64,000 bases of DNA from Flavobacteriaceae bacterium CRH (GCA_001507425.1 LMAJ01000020.1:1-64000); one strand, 5' to 3'; positions 44,001 to 52,273 are shown, numbered from the stretch's first letter. Translations and numbers: made by a program. The notes: generated from the sequence alone by a model not told the origin.

Positions 44001-44626
44001 TGTAAATTATAGCTGTCTACTTCCATCGTCATATCGATTATAGAAATGTTTCCAACCGTGACTTCTTTGGTTTTAAAACCAATATAAGAGAATGCCAAAA
44101 CATCTTTAGTACTGTTTACCCTAATGGTAAAACTTCCGTCAAAATCAGTGTAAACTCCCGTTTTGGAACCTTTTATATAAACATTTACAGCTGGCAACGG
44201 ATTTCCCGAATTGTCTTTTACAATTCCTTTTACAACAATTGGATCTCCTGCTTTTACTTCTTTTTCTTTGATAAGAATAGCATTATTGGCAGATACAATA
44301 ACTTCGAAATTGCCATAACTTAAACTTTTTTCCAAAAGTACATTGGCATCAATTACTCCTTTTGTCAGGTTTACTTTTGGAATATTATCAAAAAGACCGT
44401 CTTCGTAAATAAAGGTATATTTTGTTTGTTTTCGGATCATTTCGAAAACTTCATCAACTGTTACGGCTTTATCTGCACTAATCGTGATTTTAGCATTCTG
44501 CGAGAATATTTTTCCCGGAGAGAAACTAAAAACAGTTGTACAGAATAAGAATATAAAAGTTTTCATAATAAACAGCATAAACGATTTCCTGTTCGGGAAA
44601 CCATTGTTAGTATATTTAAATTTCAT
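41045..44626 (-). CDS. SusC/RagA-family TonB-linked transporter with STN domain
   Basis: A 1193-residue outer-membrane transporter. It has a signal peptide, a STN (secretin/TonB short N-terminal) domain (about 45-105), a carboxypeptidase-regulatory domain (about 130-215), a plug (VVSRLEGMVAGLTV, IKDA-type VLKDAAAAAIWGAKASNGVIVITTKRG) and a barrel. The STN domain signals to the FecR anti-sigma factor encoded next to it, so the transporter both imports and senses its ligand. Which of the first Met codons is used is uncertain; Met21 would also give a signal peptide. Confidence 0.93.
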   Translation of the reverse strand: MKFKYTNNGFPNRKSFMLFIMKTFIFLFCTTVFSFSPGKIFSQNAKITISADKAVTVDEVFEMIRKQTKYTFIYEDGLFDNIPKVNLTKGVIDANVLLEKSLSYGNFEVIVSANNAILIKEKEVKAGDPIVVKGIVKDNSGNPLPAVNVYIKGSKTGVYTDFDGSFTIRVNSTKDVLAFSYIGFKTKEVTVGNISIIDMTMEVDSYNLQEVVLSTGYQTVSKERATGSFSSANMQVFDSRRGNQNVVSRLEGMVAGLTVVAGPKGLGGTRNGSGSKNQKSVIRGLSSIQLATDPIYAVDGVLVNDFSIVNPDDIEDITVLKDAAAAAIWGAKASNGVIVITTKRGKKNEKISINYNSYFNFDGKPDFGYGKMMNSSQYIQAAKETFNPTVYPWGSLSRQFVAPHEVILYDQYRGLISQAEADQKLNALAATDNRSQVDNLWYRDAYSMGHTLSLSGGTNAYSFYTSVNYVDTQNNRPGSEGKTYRIAINQDYDFSKNFKVFLNFSLNNSSSSEKRQIGILNSFLPYQLFKDEQGNSINMPYMLGWSEATRLDFQARSRINLDYRPLDEVNYGYTKNNDLGFDLTAGFNLNLYKGLSFKGTYGYIKVNGNSKSYDDAKSLALRLQVLGLTVAPTLASTPVYYLPTTGGTYVTGNTEQLNWTVRNQLIYTKNFRDDKDRLDLQFGQEANEQVGSGSSTRILGYNEALGTYPQINYVALTNGVFGTVPSFRGSYTTLPFLPILEKPSRVSSYFALGSYMFNHKYGIDASWRVDHSNLFGSDNSAQNKPVWSIGGKWFLGKEDFMKNMDWMNNLALRGTYGITGNSPYVGASSNFDILSVATSVDLAGPSLRIGSLANTKLAWESTKTINLGLDFVLLNNAITGSLDAYDKHTTNMLGTVPFNPFTGSETGLGNIGSLKNRGVELTLRTVNLRAKDFNWSTNFVFSYNKNKLESYSTSLATTAQEVLALNYRSGYSMQPLFAYDFVGLDNLGDPMIKLADGTITKDPNAVKPEDLKYMGTTQPVFNGGLTNTFTYKGLSLTANMVYSMGNVMRNDVNTFYSGRMTASAAFDGNINQSFANRWQNPGDEANTNIPSYVPQAFINFDRRNTDYYTKGDINVSDASYIKMRDITLRYSFSDKVLQSMHLAAFSLNLQMSNFMLWKANNADIDPEYANFSQGVRIIPQTKHPVNLSLNISL

Positions 44627-44723
44627 AAATTTGAATGTTGGTTAGTTAAATTTTTTAATTAGGTAACATTTTACAAGAGGGATAAAGTGCATTACTGTCC
44701 AAGGTTGTGACTTTATTCCCTTT

Positions 44724-45893
44724 TTATTTTATAATAATCTTTCCATTTTTCACTTCATAGGCATTAATAGATTTGGTTGTTTGTATGGTTGTTAAAATTT
44801 CTCGTATATCCTGATCTTTTCGTAAAACTCCGTTGAATTTTACACTTTCGAGTTTTTTATTTTCAAATGTGACATCGACATTGTACCAGCGTGATAAAAC
44901 TTTCATAATTTCCTTAAGAGGCATTGTCCTAAAGCTAAAAAATCCTTCTTTCCAGGCCACAGAACTGTAAACATCAACTTTTGAAACATTGATACTGTTG
45001 GTAATCAAATTAAAATCTGATTGTTCTTTGGGAACTAACAGTTGTTTTTTATTGGGCGGAATACTTACGGCAACTTTTCCTTCTACCAGCGTGGTGTAAA
45101 TATTATTTTCGTCGTTATACGCTTTAATATTAAACTGAGTTCCTATTACCTGAACAGTTTGTTTCTTGGTAAAAACTTCAAATTTCGAACCTTTGTGCGC
45201 TGTACTTGGCGATACTTCAAAATAGGCTTCTCCATAAATCAATTCTACTTTTCTCATTTTTCCGTCAACAAATGCTACCGGATATTTCAATTGTGATTCT
45301 GAGTTTAGCCAAACTTTTGTTCCATCGGCCAATTGTACAAAAAACTGCCCTCCTCTGGGAATCGTCAAATAATTAGAACCAATTGCTATTGCTGTTGTTG
45401 CTTCTCCTTTAGGATCATATACTATATGTTCTCCGTTACTATTTAAAGTTGATGTTTTGTAATTCGTGCCTTTTTCCAAAGCTACTTTAGAGCCATCTTC
45501 TAATGTTAGGATTGCTTTATTGTTTCCTATTTCAATTGGTGTATTTACCACAATCGGATTTTTTACCGAAGTTTCGTTATTGAAGAAAAAGAAATAAGAA
45601 ACTGAAAATAATAGTATAACGGATGCAGCAGCAGCATATTTATACCACGATCTGTAGATAGAGAAAACAGGAACTTCCTGTTCTTTTACAGATTTATCCA
45701 GAATTGCTTTCCAGGCCCTGTCTTTATTAACTAAAGAATAATCATTGATTTTTTGGACTATCTTTTCAAAATCAACAGATTTTGAAAATGGATATTCGGC
45801 ATTGAATGCTTTCAAACGAGACTTTTCGTCATCGCTTAAAATTTTCAATTTCTTTTTGATAATCAGTTTTGAGATAGAAAAAATATCTTTCAT
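44724..45893 (-). CDS. FecR-family anti-sigma factor
   Basis: A 389-residue inner-membrane protein: cytoplasmic sigma-binding region (1-80), one membrane helix (86-104), a periplasmic FecR domain (about 180-280, with IPRGGQFFVQLADGTKVWLNSESQLKYP) and the C-terminal DUF4974-type domain (RWYNVDVTFENKKLESVKFNGVL). It holds the ECF sigma factor until the SusC STN domain reports ligand. It lies 97 bp upstream of SusC. Confidence 0.93.
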   Translation of the reverse strand: MKDIFSISKLIIKKKLKILSDDEKSRLKAFNAEYPFSKSVDFEKIVQKINDYSLVNKDRAWKAILDKSVKEQEVPVFSIYRSWYKYAAAASVILLFSVSYFFFFNNETSVKNPIVVNTPIEIGNNKAILTLEDGSKVALEKGTNYKTSTLNSNGEHIVYDPKGEATTAIAIGSNYLTIPRGGQFFVQLADGTKVWLNSESQLKYPVAFVDGKMRKVELIYGEAYFEVSPSTAHKGSKFEVFTKKQTVQVIGTQFNIKAYNDENNIYTTLVEGKVAVSIPPNKKQLLVPKEQSDFNLITNSINVSKVDVYSSVAWKEGFFSFRTMPLKEIMKVLSRWYNVDVTFENKKLESVKFNGVLRKDQDIREILTTIQTTKSINAYEVKNGKIIIK

Positions 45894-46007
45894 TCTATTA
45901 AGCTTTTATATAGAACAACTAATAGTAGAAAAGGTACTATTGAATTTTAAACTTTTTTTAATAAAAAGTAAACTAATAGTTAAAAGTATGTATATTCTGA
46001 GGCATTA

Positions 46008-46568
46008 TTATGATAATAGAAAATATAATATGGTATCTAAATCTTTAAACTGACCTCTTAAAATTGTATAAGATTGCGATTTTAGTGTTTTTACCGTCTG
46101 CAGTTTTATTCCCAGCGAGTCTGCTATTTCGGCATTTGACTGCCCGATGAGACTTAATTTAATAATTTCTTTTTTACGATCCGGAAGCAGTTCAATCGCT
46201 TTATGAAGTTGTCGAACTATTTCTTCTTCTAATATTTGTTCTAAAAATAAACTATCGTCTTCCAGTAATTGTATATTATTGGCTGCATATTTATCTTTTA
46301 CCTTACTGTGTTTGATAAAATTAAAGCATTTGTTGCGGGTTGCTTTGTATAAATATACTTTTAAAGAAACTGCATCAGGAAATGTCAGCTCTTTTTCCCA
46401 AAGCTCTACAAAAATATCCTGAACTAAATCTTCGCACTCATCACTTAATGACAAAAAACGACACCCATACGAAACTAATGCATCATAATAGGTATCAAAT
46501 ATTTTTTTTAAATCACTTTTATTAAGTGTGCTTTGATTGTATTCCAAAAGAGAATCTGTTTTTAGCAA
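46008..46568 (-). CDS. ECF-type RNA polymerase sigma-70 factor
   Basis: A 186-residue sigma factor with region 2 (FDTYYDALVSYGCRFLSLSDECEDLVQDIFVELWEK in two parts, about 24-60) and region 4 (LLPDRKKEIIKLSLIGQSNAEIADSLGIK, about 124-155). It probably directs the following fecR-susC-susD genes. No ATG is available near the N-terminus; the frame begins with TTG at 46568 and a stop lies upstream, so a TTG start is proposed. The stretch 46569-46995 upstream is very AT-rich and holds no gene that I can see. Confidence 0.9.
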   Translation of the reverse strand: MLKTDSLLEYNQSTLNKSDLKKIFDTYYDALVSYGCRFLSLSDECEDLVQDIFVELWEKELTFPDAVSLKVYLYKATRNKCFNFIKHSKVKDKYAANNIQLLEDDSLFLEQILEEEIVRQLHKAIELLPDRKKEIIKLSLIGQSNAEIADSLGIKLQTVKTLKSQSYTILRGQFKDLDTILYFLLS

Positions 46569-46995
46569 AAATATATAAATATGATTACCTACGATAAAAT
46601 TAGCTGCTAATTACATTAAAATGATTTTCGGCTATTGACTTTTCTCATTTTATAATTTATATCGCTAAATAATGTCAATTGGATCGATTGAAGCTAAAAC
46701 ATTTTGCAATTAAAATTTTCATTTAAATAAATTAATAAGCAAATACCTATTTGAATAAACTTTAATCAAAGTATAAAATTAAACTTTTAAATTTTTTATT
46801 AAAATTTCTTATTTACAATTATAGACAACAAGAATTATCACATATTTAAAAAATGTAAGTGAGGTACATAAAAGATACAAATTTATAGATCATTGCTGTT
46901 GAGCATCGTAAATTTTAGCGAAAGAAAGAAGTGTGCAACACAGTGCTGATTATTTTCATATTCTCCAAAATTTATAAGTGTTTGGCTGATCTGAA

Positions 46996-47847
46996 TTAAA
47001 TAAATTTTGGAATTAAGTGGAGCTTTCGAAATTCTTTTGGGCTAATTCCTTTTGCCTTCCTGAAAAATTTATTTAGGTGGCTTTCGTCTGTAAAACTGAA
47101 TTCGTTCGCAATTTCTGATATTCTAAGATCGCTGAATTTAAGCCTGGCCTCGATGAGCTTAATTTTAAGATTGCCAATATATTGTTGGTAACTTTGCCCT
47201 GTTTGTTGTTTAAAATACTTTCCTAGGTAATTGTCTGAAATGCCGAAATGGCTACCTACGACTTCCGACCTGAGCAAATCAGGATGATAGATATTGGATT
47301 GCAGATAATTGAGGATTTCTACAATTTTCTCCGAAGCATTTGATTTCAGGCCCGATGGTAAATATTTCGCGATATTTCTCGCCACGATCACAATCAGCAA
47401 ATTGACTAGAAGCCTGACAAGTTCTAGGTTGTAAAGATCCGTATTTTCCAACTCAGAGCAAACGGTATCTACGAAAGATTTCACTACCTCCTTATCATTC
47501 CTGTTTTTTAGTATACATCCCGGCTGATGGCTTGCGTTATGAAGGATATATTCCATCTTTCGCAAATCGTCAGGACTTAATAATCCTGATTTAAGGTAGA
47601 TCTGATTGAACCGCAAAAAAAAGAATTTAGTGGTTTCTGCTATTTCAAAAGCATGGCAATCCTCGGGAGTTATAAGGAACATGTGCCCTGGCTTATAGGC
47701 AAACTTATTTTGGTTTATACATTGCATGCCGCTGCCGGAAATGATATAGACCAGTTCAAAAAACAAATGACGGTGCCCATTCTTGGGGCATTCATCCATT
47801 GTTTTGATGACGATTTCAAATGGTTGGTATATGGACTCGCGCAACAT
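46996..47847 (-). CDS. AraC-family transcriptional regulator
   Basis: A 283-residue regulator with an N-terminal cupin-like ligand domain (HRHLFFELVYIISGSG; PGHMFLITPEDCHAFEI) and a C-terminal AraC double helix-turn-helix (about 185-280) ending FSFTDESHLNKFFRKAKGISPKEFRKL. It is divergent from the cupin/Yellow gene and likely controls it through the inverted repeat in between. Base composition is less AT-rich than in the lanthipeptide loci. Confidence 0.9.
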   Translation of the reverse strand: MLRESIYQPFEIVIKTMDECPKNGHRHLFFELVYIISGSGMQCINQNKFAYKPGHMFLITPEDCHAFEIAETTKFFFLRFNQIYLKSGLLSPDDLRKMEYILHNASHQPGCILKNRNDKEVVKSFVDTVCSELENTDLYNLELVRLLVNLLIVIVARNIAKYLPSGLKSNASEKIVEILNYLQSNIYHPDLLRSEVVGSHFGISDNYLGKYFKQQTGQSYQQYIGNLKIKLIEARLKFSDLRISEIANEFSFTDESHLNKFFRKAKGISPKEFRKLHLIPKFI

Positions 47848-47852
47848 AGTTT

Positions 47853-47908
47853 TACTATTTTTTGGAAGATTTATACTTTTTTTGAAGCGTAAAAATAGTA
47901 TAAATTTG
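47853..47908 (+). promoter_or_regulatory. Operator and promoter of the cupin/Yellow gene
   Basis: TACTATTTTT (47853-47862) and AAAAATAGTA (47891-47900) are perfect inverted 10-mers, likely AraC-type regulator half-sites. Directly after them TAAATTTG (47901-47908) fits TAnnTTTG, with TTTG at 47881-47884 as -33 element. Confidence 0.6.
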
Positions 47909-47932
47909 CCATAAATTCTAAATATTTAAATT

Positions 47933-49351
47933 ATGAAACAGGAAATTTTAGCTATAGCAGGCGTTTTGACCTTATTGCTAATGGGATCTAATAATAGTTA
48001 TTCTCAAAACATCAACCAGGTCGACCACATTAGATACGACAAATTGGAATGGGAACAATTATCTGCTGGGATTGAAAGGAAGTATGTATACGGCGCGCAG
48101 GGCATGCTTGCAACGTTCCGCTTTGCAAAAGGCGCAATAGTACCCAGGCACAACCATCCTAACGAACAGATTACTTACATCACACAGGGCAGTGCAAAAG
48201 TTACTATTGAAGGAAAAGGGAGCTACGTGGTAAAAGCCGGAGAGGTTATTATCATCCCTCCCAATTTCTACCACAATTTTGAAATACTCGAAGATAATAC
48301 CATAGACGTTGATTATTTTACGCCACTCCGTATGGACTGGCTAAATAGTTCTGCCGGCTACCTCGGTCAAAATCCCGAACTTGAAGTCGTGGCCGAGCTA
48401 CCATTTCGTCCCGGCAATGTGGCAGTGTCGAAAAAAGGCAGGGTATTCTCAACGGCACATCCTTTGGGTGATCCGAAAATCCAGCTTTTCGAGGTGACAG
48501 CTGATAAAAATTATACGGCTTACCCATCAGCTGCATTCCAGAAAAACGGAGGTAGGCCAGATGCCTCAATGCTTGATACACCCCTTGGAGTCGTATTCGA
48601 CAAAAACGATAATCTTTGGGTAATCGACATGGGGCAGCAGCTTGGCCGAACCCGCCTGTGGTGCTTCGATATCGAAAAAAATAAGGTTCTAAAAAAAATA
48701 GAACTCGACGTAAAAGTGGCTCCGACGGGCAGCTTCATACAGGACTTAGCTATCGACGAAAAGAATGGGTGGGCGTACTTGGCCGACATTGCTAACCCCG
48801 GGATTATCGCAGTTAATCTCAACACTGGTGTTGCAAGGAGGTTCGGTGATGCCAAAGCGTTGCAATCTGAAGACATCGACATGGTAATCGAAGGCAAAGT
48901 AATCCAGTTCATGGGGAGACCAGCAAGAGTAGCAATAAACCCAATTACACTGTCGGATGACCGTGAAACACTGTATTTTGGGGCTATGAACGGAACAACC
49001 TGGTATCAGCTTCCTGCAAAGCTTTTTCGCAACCACAGTTCCGATTTCCAAATTACCTCCAGCATATCAAAAGCATCAGACAAACCCATTAGCGATGGAG
49101 CGGCTACAGATAGCCAGGGTACTCATTATTTTACTGACCTGGCCAGCCACGGCGTTAGCAAGACGACCAAAGAAGGTAAGGCTGTCAGCATCATCACCGA
49201 TTCCCGCCTTAACTGGCCGGACAACCTATCACTTGGAGGCAATTATATATATGTCTCGGTAAATCAACTCAGCGGAACTCCGGCGTTCACTGGGGGAGTT
49301 GATACAGGCAAATCGCCGTTCTATATTTACCGTTTCAAAATCAACAAATAA
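47933..49351 (+). CDS. Exported cupin / Yellow (MRJP)-domain fusion protein
   Basis: A 472-residue protein: signal peptide (about 1-24), a cupin (about 40-130) with metal ligands His73, His75, Glu78 and His114 (PRHNHPNEQ, PPNFYHNFE), then a Yellow/major-royal-jelly-type beta-propeller (about 145-472; DTPLGVVFDKNDNLWVIDMG, YLADIANPGIIAVNL, LNWPDNLSL). Yellow-like bacterial proteins are often labelled L-dopachrome tautomerase-related, but the reaction is unknown. The cupin may oxidise or isomerise the same substrate. Codon and base use is clearly more GC-rich than in neighbouring genes, a sign of transfer. It is driven from a divergent promoter with the AraC regulator. Confidence 0.85.
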   Translation: MKQEILAIAGVLTLLLMGSNNSYSQNINQVDHIRYDKLEWEQLSAGIERKYVYGAQGMLATFRFAKGAIVPRHNHPNEQITYITQGSAKVTIEGKGSYVVKAGEVIIIPPNFYHNFEILEDNTIDVDYFTPLRMDWLNSSAGYLGQNPELEVVAELPFRPGNVAVSKKGRVFSTAHPLGDPKIQLFEVTADKNYTAYPSAAFQKNGGRPDASMLDTPLGVVFDKNDNLWVIDMGQQLGRTRLWCFDIEKNKVLKKIELDVKVAPTGSFIQDLAIDEKNGWAYLADIANPGIIAVNLNTGVARRFGDAKALQSEDIDMVIEGKVIQFMGRPARVAINPITLSDDRETLYFGAMNGTTWYQLPAKLFRNHSSDFQITSSISKASDKPISDGAATDSQGTHYFTDLASHGVSKTTKEGKAVSIITDSRLNWPDNLSLGGNYIYVSVNQLSGTPAFTGGVDTGKSPFYIYRFKINK

Positions 49352-49360
49352 CAAGCCGTA

Positions 49361-49396
49361 AACCCTGTAAATCAAAAGAATTGCAGGGTTTTTTCT
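49361..49396 (+). terminator. Terminator of the cupin/Yellow gene
   Basis: AACCCTG and CAGGGTT form a stem followed by TTTTTCTTTT, 10 bp after the stop codon. Confidence 0.75.
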
Positions 49397-49440
49397 TTTA
49401 GATCGATTTTCAATATTTATAAAATCGCTCAAAATCTTTT

Positions 49441-49557
49441 GTGGCGAAATCGTAGCACATCGATATTGGACACAGAGATTAATTAGAAAATGAAAAACTA
49501 GAAATAAGAAATAGCTTTTTTTGTCGCCAGACGTAAAAGAATTCATATTGGTTCGAA
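49441..49557 (+). repeat. Att-like scar repeat, copy e
   Basis: GTGGCGAAATCGTAGCACAT (49441-49460) and GGTTCGAA (49550-49557) as in the other copies, but with a 109-bp offset, so it may contain an insertion of about 40 bp. Confidence 0.5.
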
Positions 49558-49620
49558 TATCATTAAGATTATAGTACATAAAATTTCCTTAAAGAAAAGT
49601 TATAATTTACATAGTTACCT

Positions 49621-49644
49621 TTAAATGAATAATTTTTCATTTAA
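49621..49644. promoter_or_regulatory. TetR-type operator
   Basis: TTAAATGAA and TTCATTTAA are perfect inverted 9-mers around TAATTT, 10 bp before the TetR start. The left arm recurs exactly at 50244-50252 before the SDR gene, suggesting self-control and control of the SDR. Confidence 0.65.
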
Positions 49645-49653
49645 CTTTACTAT

Positions 49654-50232
49654 ATGAGACCATTAGATCCTGATAAAAGAGAGAAAATTTTAAAGTCTGT
49701 ATTTGTACTTACAGGCAAACAGGGATTAGCAAGCGTTACTATTTCAGGTATAAGTAAAACTGCCGGAATTGCCGCCGGGACCCTGTACATCTATTTCAAA
49801 AATAAGGAAGAGGTTGTACAGTTGGCATATGCAGCTGTAGAGGATAAAATGGCACAGGCAATGTACCGCGACTTTGATATTAATGTACCAATAAGGCAGT
49901 CACTTAAGCAGATTTATATCAATATGCTCAACTACAGGCTAAAGAACTATGACGAAACGGTATTTATAGACCAGTACCAACAGTCCGGCTACATACAGCT
50001 AAATTTCTCAAAACAACTGGCCGAGTATGAAAAACAGAATAAACCCCTGTATGATCTTTTAGAAAAAGGACAGCAGGAAGGAATCATAAAAACAGTGGAT
50101 GCAATCATACTTATCAGCTTTTTTGATGGTGCGGTACGCTCTTGTTCTACAGGTATCATCCAAAAGTTATTTCCATTAAGCCAGCAGCTAACGGATGACT
50201 GCTTTGATATGATATGGAGAGGCATGAGCTAA
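49654..50232 (+). CDS. TetR/AcrR-family transcriptional regulator
   Basis: A 192-residue repressor-type protein with N-terminal helix-turn-helix (KREKILKSVFVLTGKQGLASVTISGISKTAGIAAGTLYIYFKNKEE in several parts, about 8-52) and a helical ligand domain. It is 55 bp upstream of an SDR gene on the same strand and has a palindromic operator right before its start. The effector is unknown. Confidence 0.9.
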   Translation: MRPLDPDKREKILKSVFVLTGKQGLASVTISGISKTAGIAAGTLYIYFKNKEEVVQLAYAAVEDKMAQAMYRDFDINVPIRQSLKQIYINMLNYRLKNYDETVFIDQYQQSGYIQLNFSKQLAEYEKQNKPLYDLLEKGQQEGIIKTVDAIILISFFDGAVRSCSTGIIQKLFPLSQQLTDDCFDMIWRGMS

Positions 50233-50287
50233 AATTTTGAATTTTAAATGAACAATTTTTTACTAATACATTTTAATAATATATATC

Positions 50288-51079
50288 ATGAGCATTTTTA
50301 AAGACAAAACAATTATAATTACCGGAGCAGCTATGGGTCTCGGACTCGCAGCAAGTAAAGCAGTAGCACTAAAAGGAGCCAACCTGTCTATTGTAGATTA
50401 CAATGCCGAAGCACTCGAAAAAGCAAAAGCAGAAATCCAGTCAGTTGCACCAACTGCAAAAATCATAACTATAGTCGCTGACGTTTCAGATGAACAGGCA
50501 GTCAAAAATTATGTAGACAAAACAGTTGAAGTGTTTGAGCGTATCGATGGATTCTACAATAATGCAGGTATCGAAGGAAAACAGGCACCATTAGTCGACT
50601 ATGACATCAATGTATTTAAAAAAGTAATTGACATCAATCTTATGGGTGTTTATTACGGCCTAAAATACGTGATCCCGGTAATGCAGAAACAAGGCGGAGG
50701 GAAAATTGTAAACGTAGCTTCTGTAGGTGGAATCAGAGGTGTTGTTAATCAGATGCCTTATGTAGCAAGTAAGCATGCCGTTTCAGGTATGACCAAAAAT
50801 GCAGCCATAGAATATGGTAAAGATGGAATATATACCAATGCAATCGCACCTGGAGCAATCCTGACCCCAATGGTAGCAGAAGCTTTTAAACAGGTAAACC
50901 CGGCCGACCCAAAAGCAGCTGAAACAACATATGCACAAAGAAATCCTACAAGACAATTAGGTAAACCTGAAGATGTGGGTAATCTCGTGGCTTTTTTGCT
51001 TAGCGATGAATGCCAGTATGTAAATGGTCAGACGATTGCAATTGATGGAGGGGAATCAAACCTGTATGGTAATTCATAA
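50288..51079 (+). CDS. Short-chain dehydrogenase/reductase (SDR), TetR-linked
   Basis: A 263-residue classical SDR: nucleotide motif TGAAMGLGLA, NNAG, catalytic Ser in NVASVGG and the YVASK pair (Tyr and Lys), and the C-terminal NGQTIAIDGGES. It reduces or oxidises an unknown carbonyl or alcohol with NAD(P). The TetR gene upstream probably controls it; a half-operator lies at 50244. A terminator follows. Confidence 0.9.
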   Translation: MSIFKDKTIIITGAAMGLGLAASKAVALKGANLSIVDYNAEALEKAKAEIQSVAPTAKIITIVADVSDEQAVKNYVDKTVEVFERIDGFYNNAGIEGKQAPLVDYDINVFKKVIDINLMGVYYGLKYVIPVMQKQGGGKIVNVASVGGIRGVVNQMPYVASKHAVSGMTKNAAIEYGKDGIYTNAIAPGAILTPMVAEAFKQVNPADPKAAETTYAQRNPTRQLGKPEDVGNLVAFLLSDECQYVNGQTIAIDGGESNLYGNS

Positions 51080-51096
51080 ATCAAGAGACTTTATTT

Positions 51097-51131
51097 AAAA
51101 ACGGATTATGACATACCTGTGATCCGTTTTT
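51097..51131 (+). terminator. Terminator of the TetR-SDR unit
   Basis: AAAAACGGAT and ATCCGTTTTT are perfect arms, followed by more Ts. Confidence 0.75.
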
Positions 51132-51147
51132 TTATATAATCTTTACA

Positions 51148-51230
51148 CGCGAAAAGTACCTAAATGAGGTGCTTTTTTCATTTCAATACTTTCTTTACCT
51201 TACAAAATCCAATATTTTACACTATTTACA
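51148..51230 (+). repeat. Degraded copy of the tRNA-Ser downstream flank
   Basis: The sequence from the CGCG through the hairpin (GTACCT / AGGTGC) and the next 50 bp (CATTTCAATACTTTCTTTAC, then TTACAAAATCCAATATTTTA) repeats 10075-10157 in the same orientation; by eye about 60 of 66 aligned bases agree. No tRNA body precedes it. Likely a recombination or duplication product of the tRNA-Ser site. Confidence 0.7.
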
Positions 51231-51324
51231 AAGTCATTTTTAATTTTTACAAAATAGCAGTTTTGGTGTTCTATGCTTTATTGACAATTTCCTTTACTAT
51301 CTTTAAACTATAAAGTGCAGACTT

Positions 51325-52203
51325 ATGATTCCTACTTACAATATAACTGATTTTCCTTCTGACCAGAGTATAGGAAATCACTTTATGCTGGAAAATTTTG
51401 AAAAATTAAATCGTCCTAAAAATCTAAAATGGCCACACAAACATAGTTTTTACGAAATACAATGGCTTACTCAGGGTTCTGCTACTAATGTCATAGATTA
51501 CCATCAAATAAACATTGAACCAAATACACTCTTTTTTATCTCTCCGGGACAACTGCACTTAATGAGCAAAACTGAAGATGTAAAGGGATACACTATTACA
51601 TTTACAGAAGAGTTTTTACTAATGCATGCTTCAAATAAAAATGCCTTATTCGAATTAAGTTTTTTAGATAACAGTTATTCTAATCCTTTTTTAAAATTAA
51701 ATACAAGTACAATTTTAGAAATTGAGCCTTTACTACAATTACTTGTTAATGAGGTTGGCAGAACAAAAAAATCAGAAGCGATCATTGGGCATTTGTTATA
51801 TGCGCTGCTCAATCGTATTCAACGAATTGTAAACGCCGAACAATTAAAAAATCAGGATGTAAGTAGTATAGTGAAATTTAAACAATTTAAAAGATTAGTC
51901 GAAGAAAATTTCAAAACACAAAACAGTCTTTCTTTTTATTCCGACAAACTCTTTTTATCGAAACATCGTATTAATGAAATTTGCAAAAATATTACAGGAC
52001 ATGCTGCAGGTGAAGTTATTCGTGAGAGATTATTATTGGAAACTAAAAGACTTTTACTGCATAGCGATATGAATATTGGAGAAATATCAGAAGAATTAGG
52101 TTTTAAGGATTTCTCCTATTTCTCGCGTCAGTTTAAAAAAAGTGAAAATATAACTCCTGCCGAATATCGAAAATCGATGTACGAAAAGTACCAAAACCGG
52201 TAA
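51325..52203 (+). CDS. AraC-family transcriptional regulator
   Basis: A 292-residue regulator: N-terminal cupin-like domain (WPHKHSFYEIQWLTQGS; LFFISPGQLHLM) and C-terminal AraC helix-turn-helix pair (about 190-290; LSFYSDKLFLSKHRINEICK and IGEISEELGFKDFSYFSRQFKKSE). It is followed by an SDR, an aldo-keto reductase and an amidohydrolase on the same strand and probably controls them. Confidence 0.9.
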   Translation: MIPTYNITDFPSDQSIGNHFMLENFEKLNRPKNLKWPHKHSFYEIQWLTQGSATNVIDYHQINIEPNTLFFISPGQLHLMSKTEDVKGYTITFTEEFLLMHASNKNALFELSFLDNSYSNPFLKLNTSTILEIEPLLQLLVNEVGRTKKSEAIIGHLLYALLNRIQRIVNAEQLKNQDVSSIVKFKQFKRLVEENFKTQNSLSFYSDKLFLSKHRINEICKNITGHAAGEVIRERLLLETKRLLLHSDMNIGEISEELGFKDFSYFSRQFKKSENITPAEYRKSMYEKYQNR

Positions 52204-52216
52204 CAATACTACTAAC

Positions 52217-52234
52217 AAGTAATAGTCATTACTT
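52217..52234. promoter_or_regulatory. Inverted repeat before the SDR-AKR-amidohydrolase genes
   Basis: AAGTAAT and ATTACTT flank AGTC in the 70-bp gap after the AraC gene; TATCTTTA, close to the -7 consensus, follows at 52245-52252. A plausible operator and promoter. Confidence 0.5.
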
Positions 52235-52273
52235 CTGAAATTTGTATCTTTAATAAGACAACAAAACAGGAAA

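Noticed and set aside
48059..49051. Antisense open frames in the cupin/Yellow gene
   Set aside because: Explained by the higher GC content of this gene, which lowers the stop frequency on the other strand.
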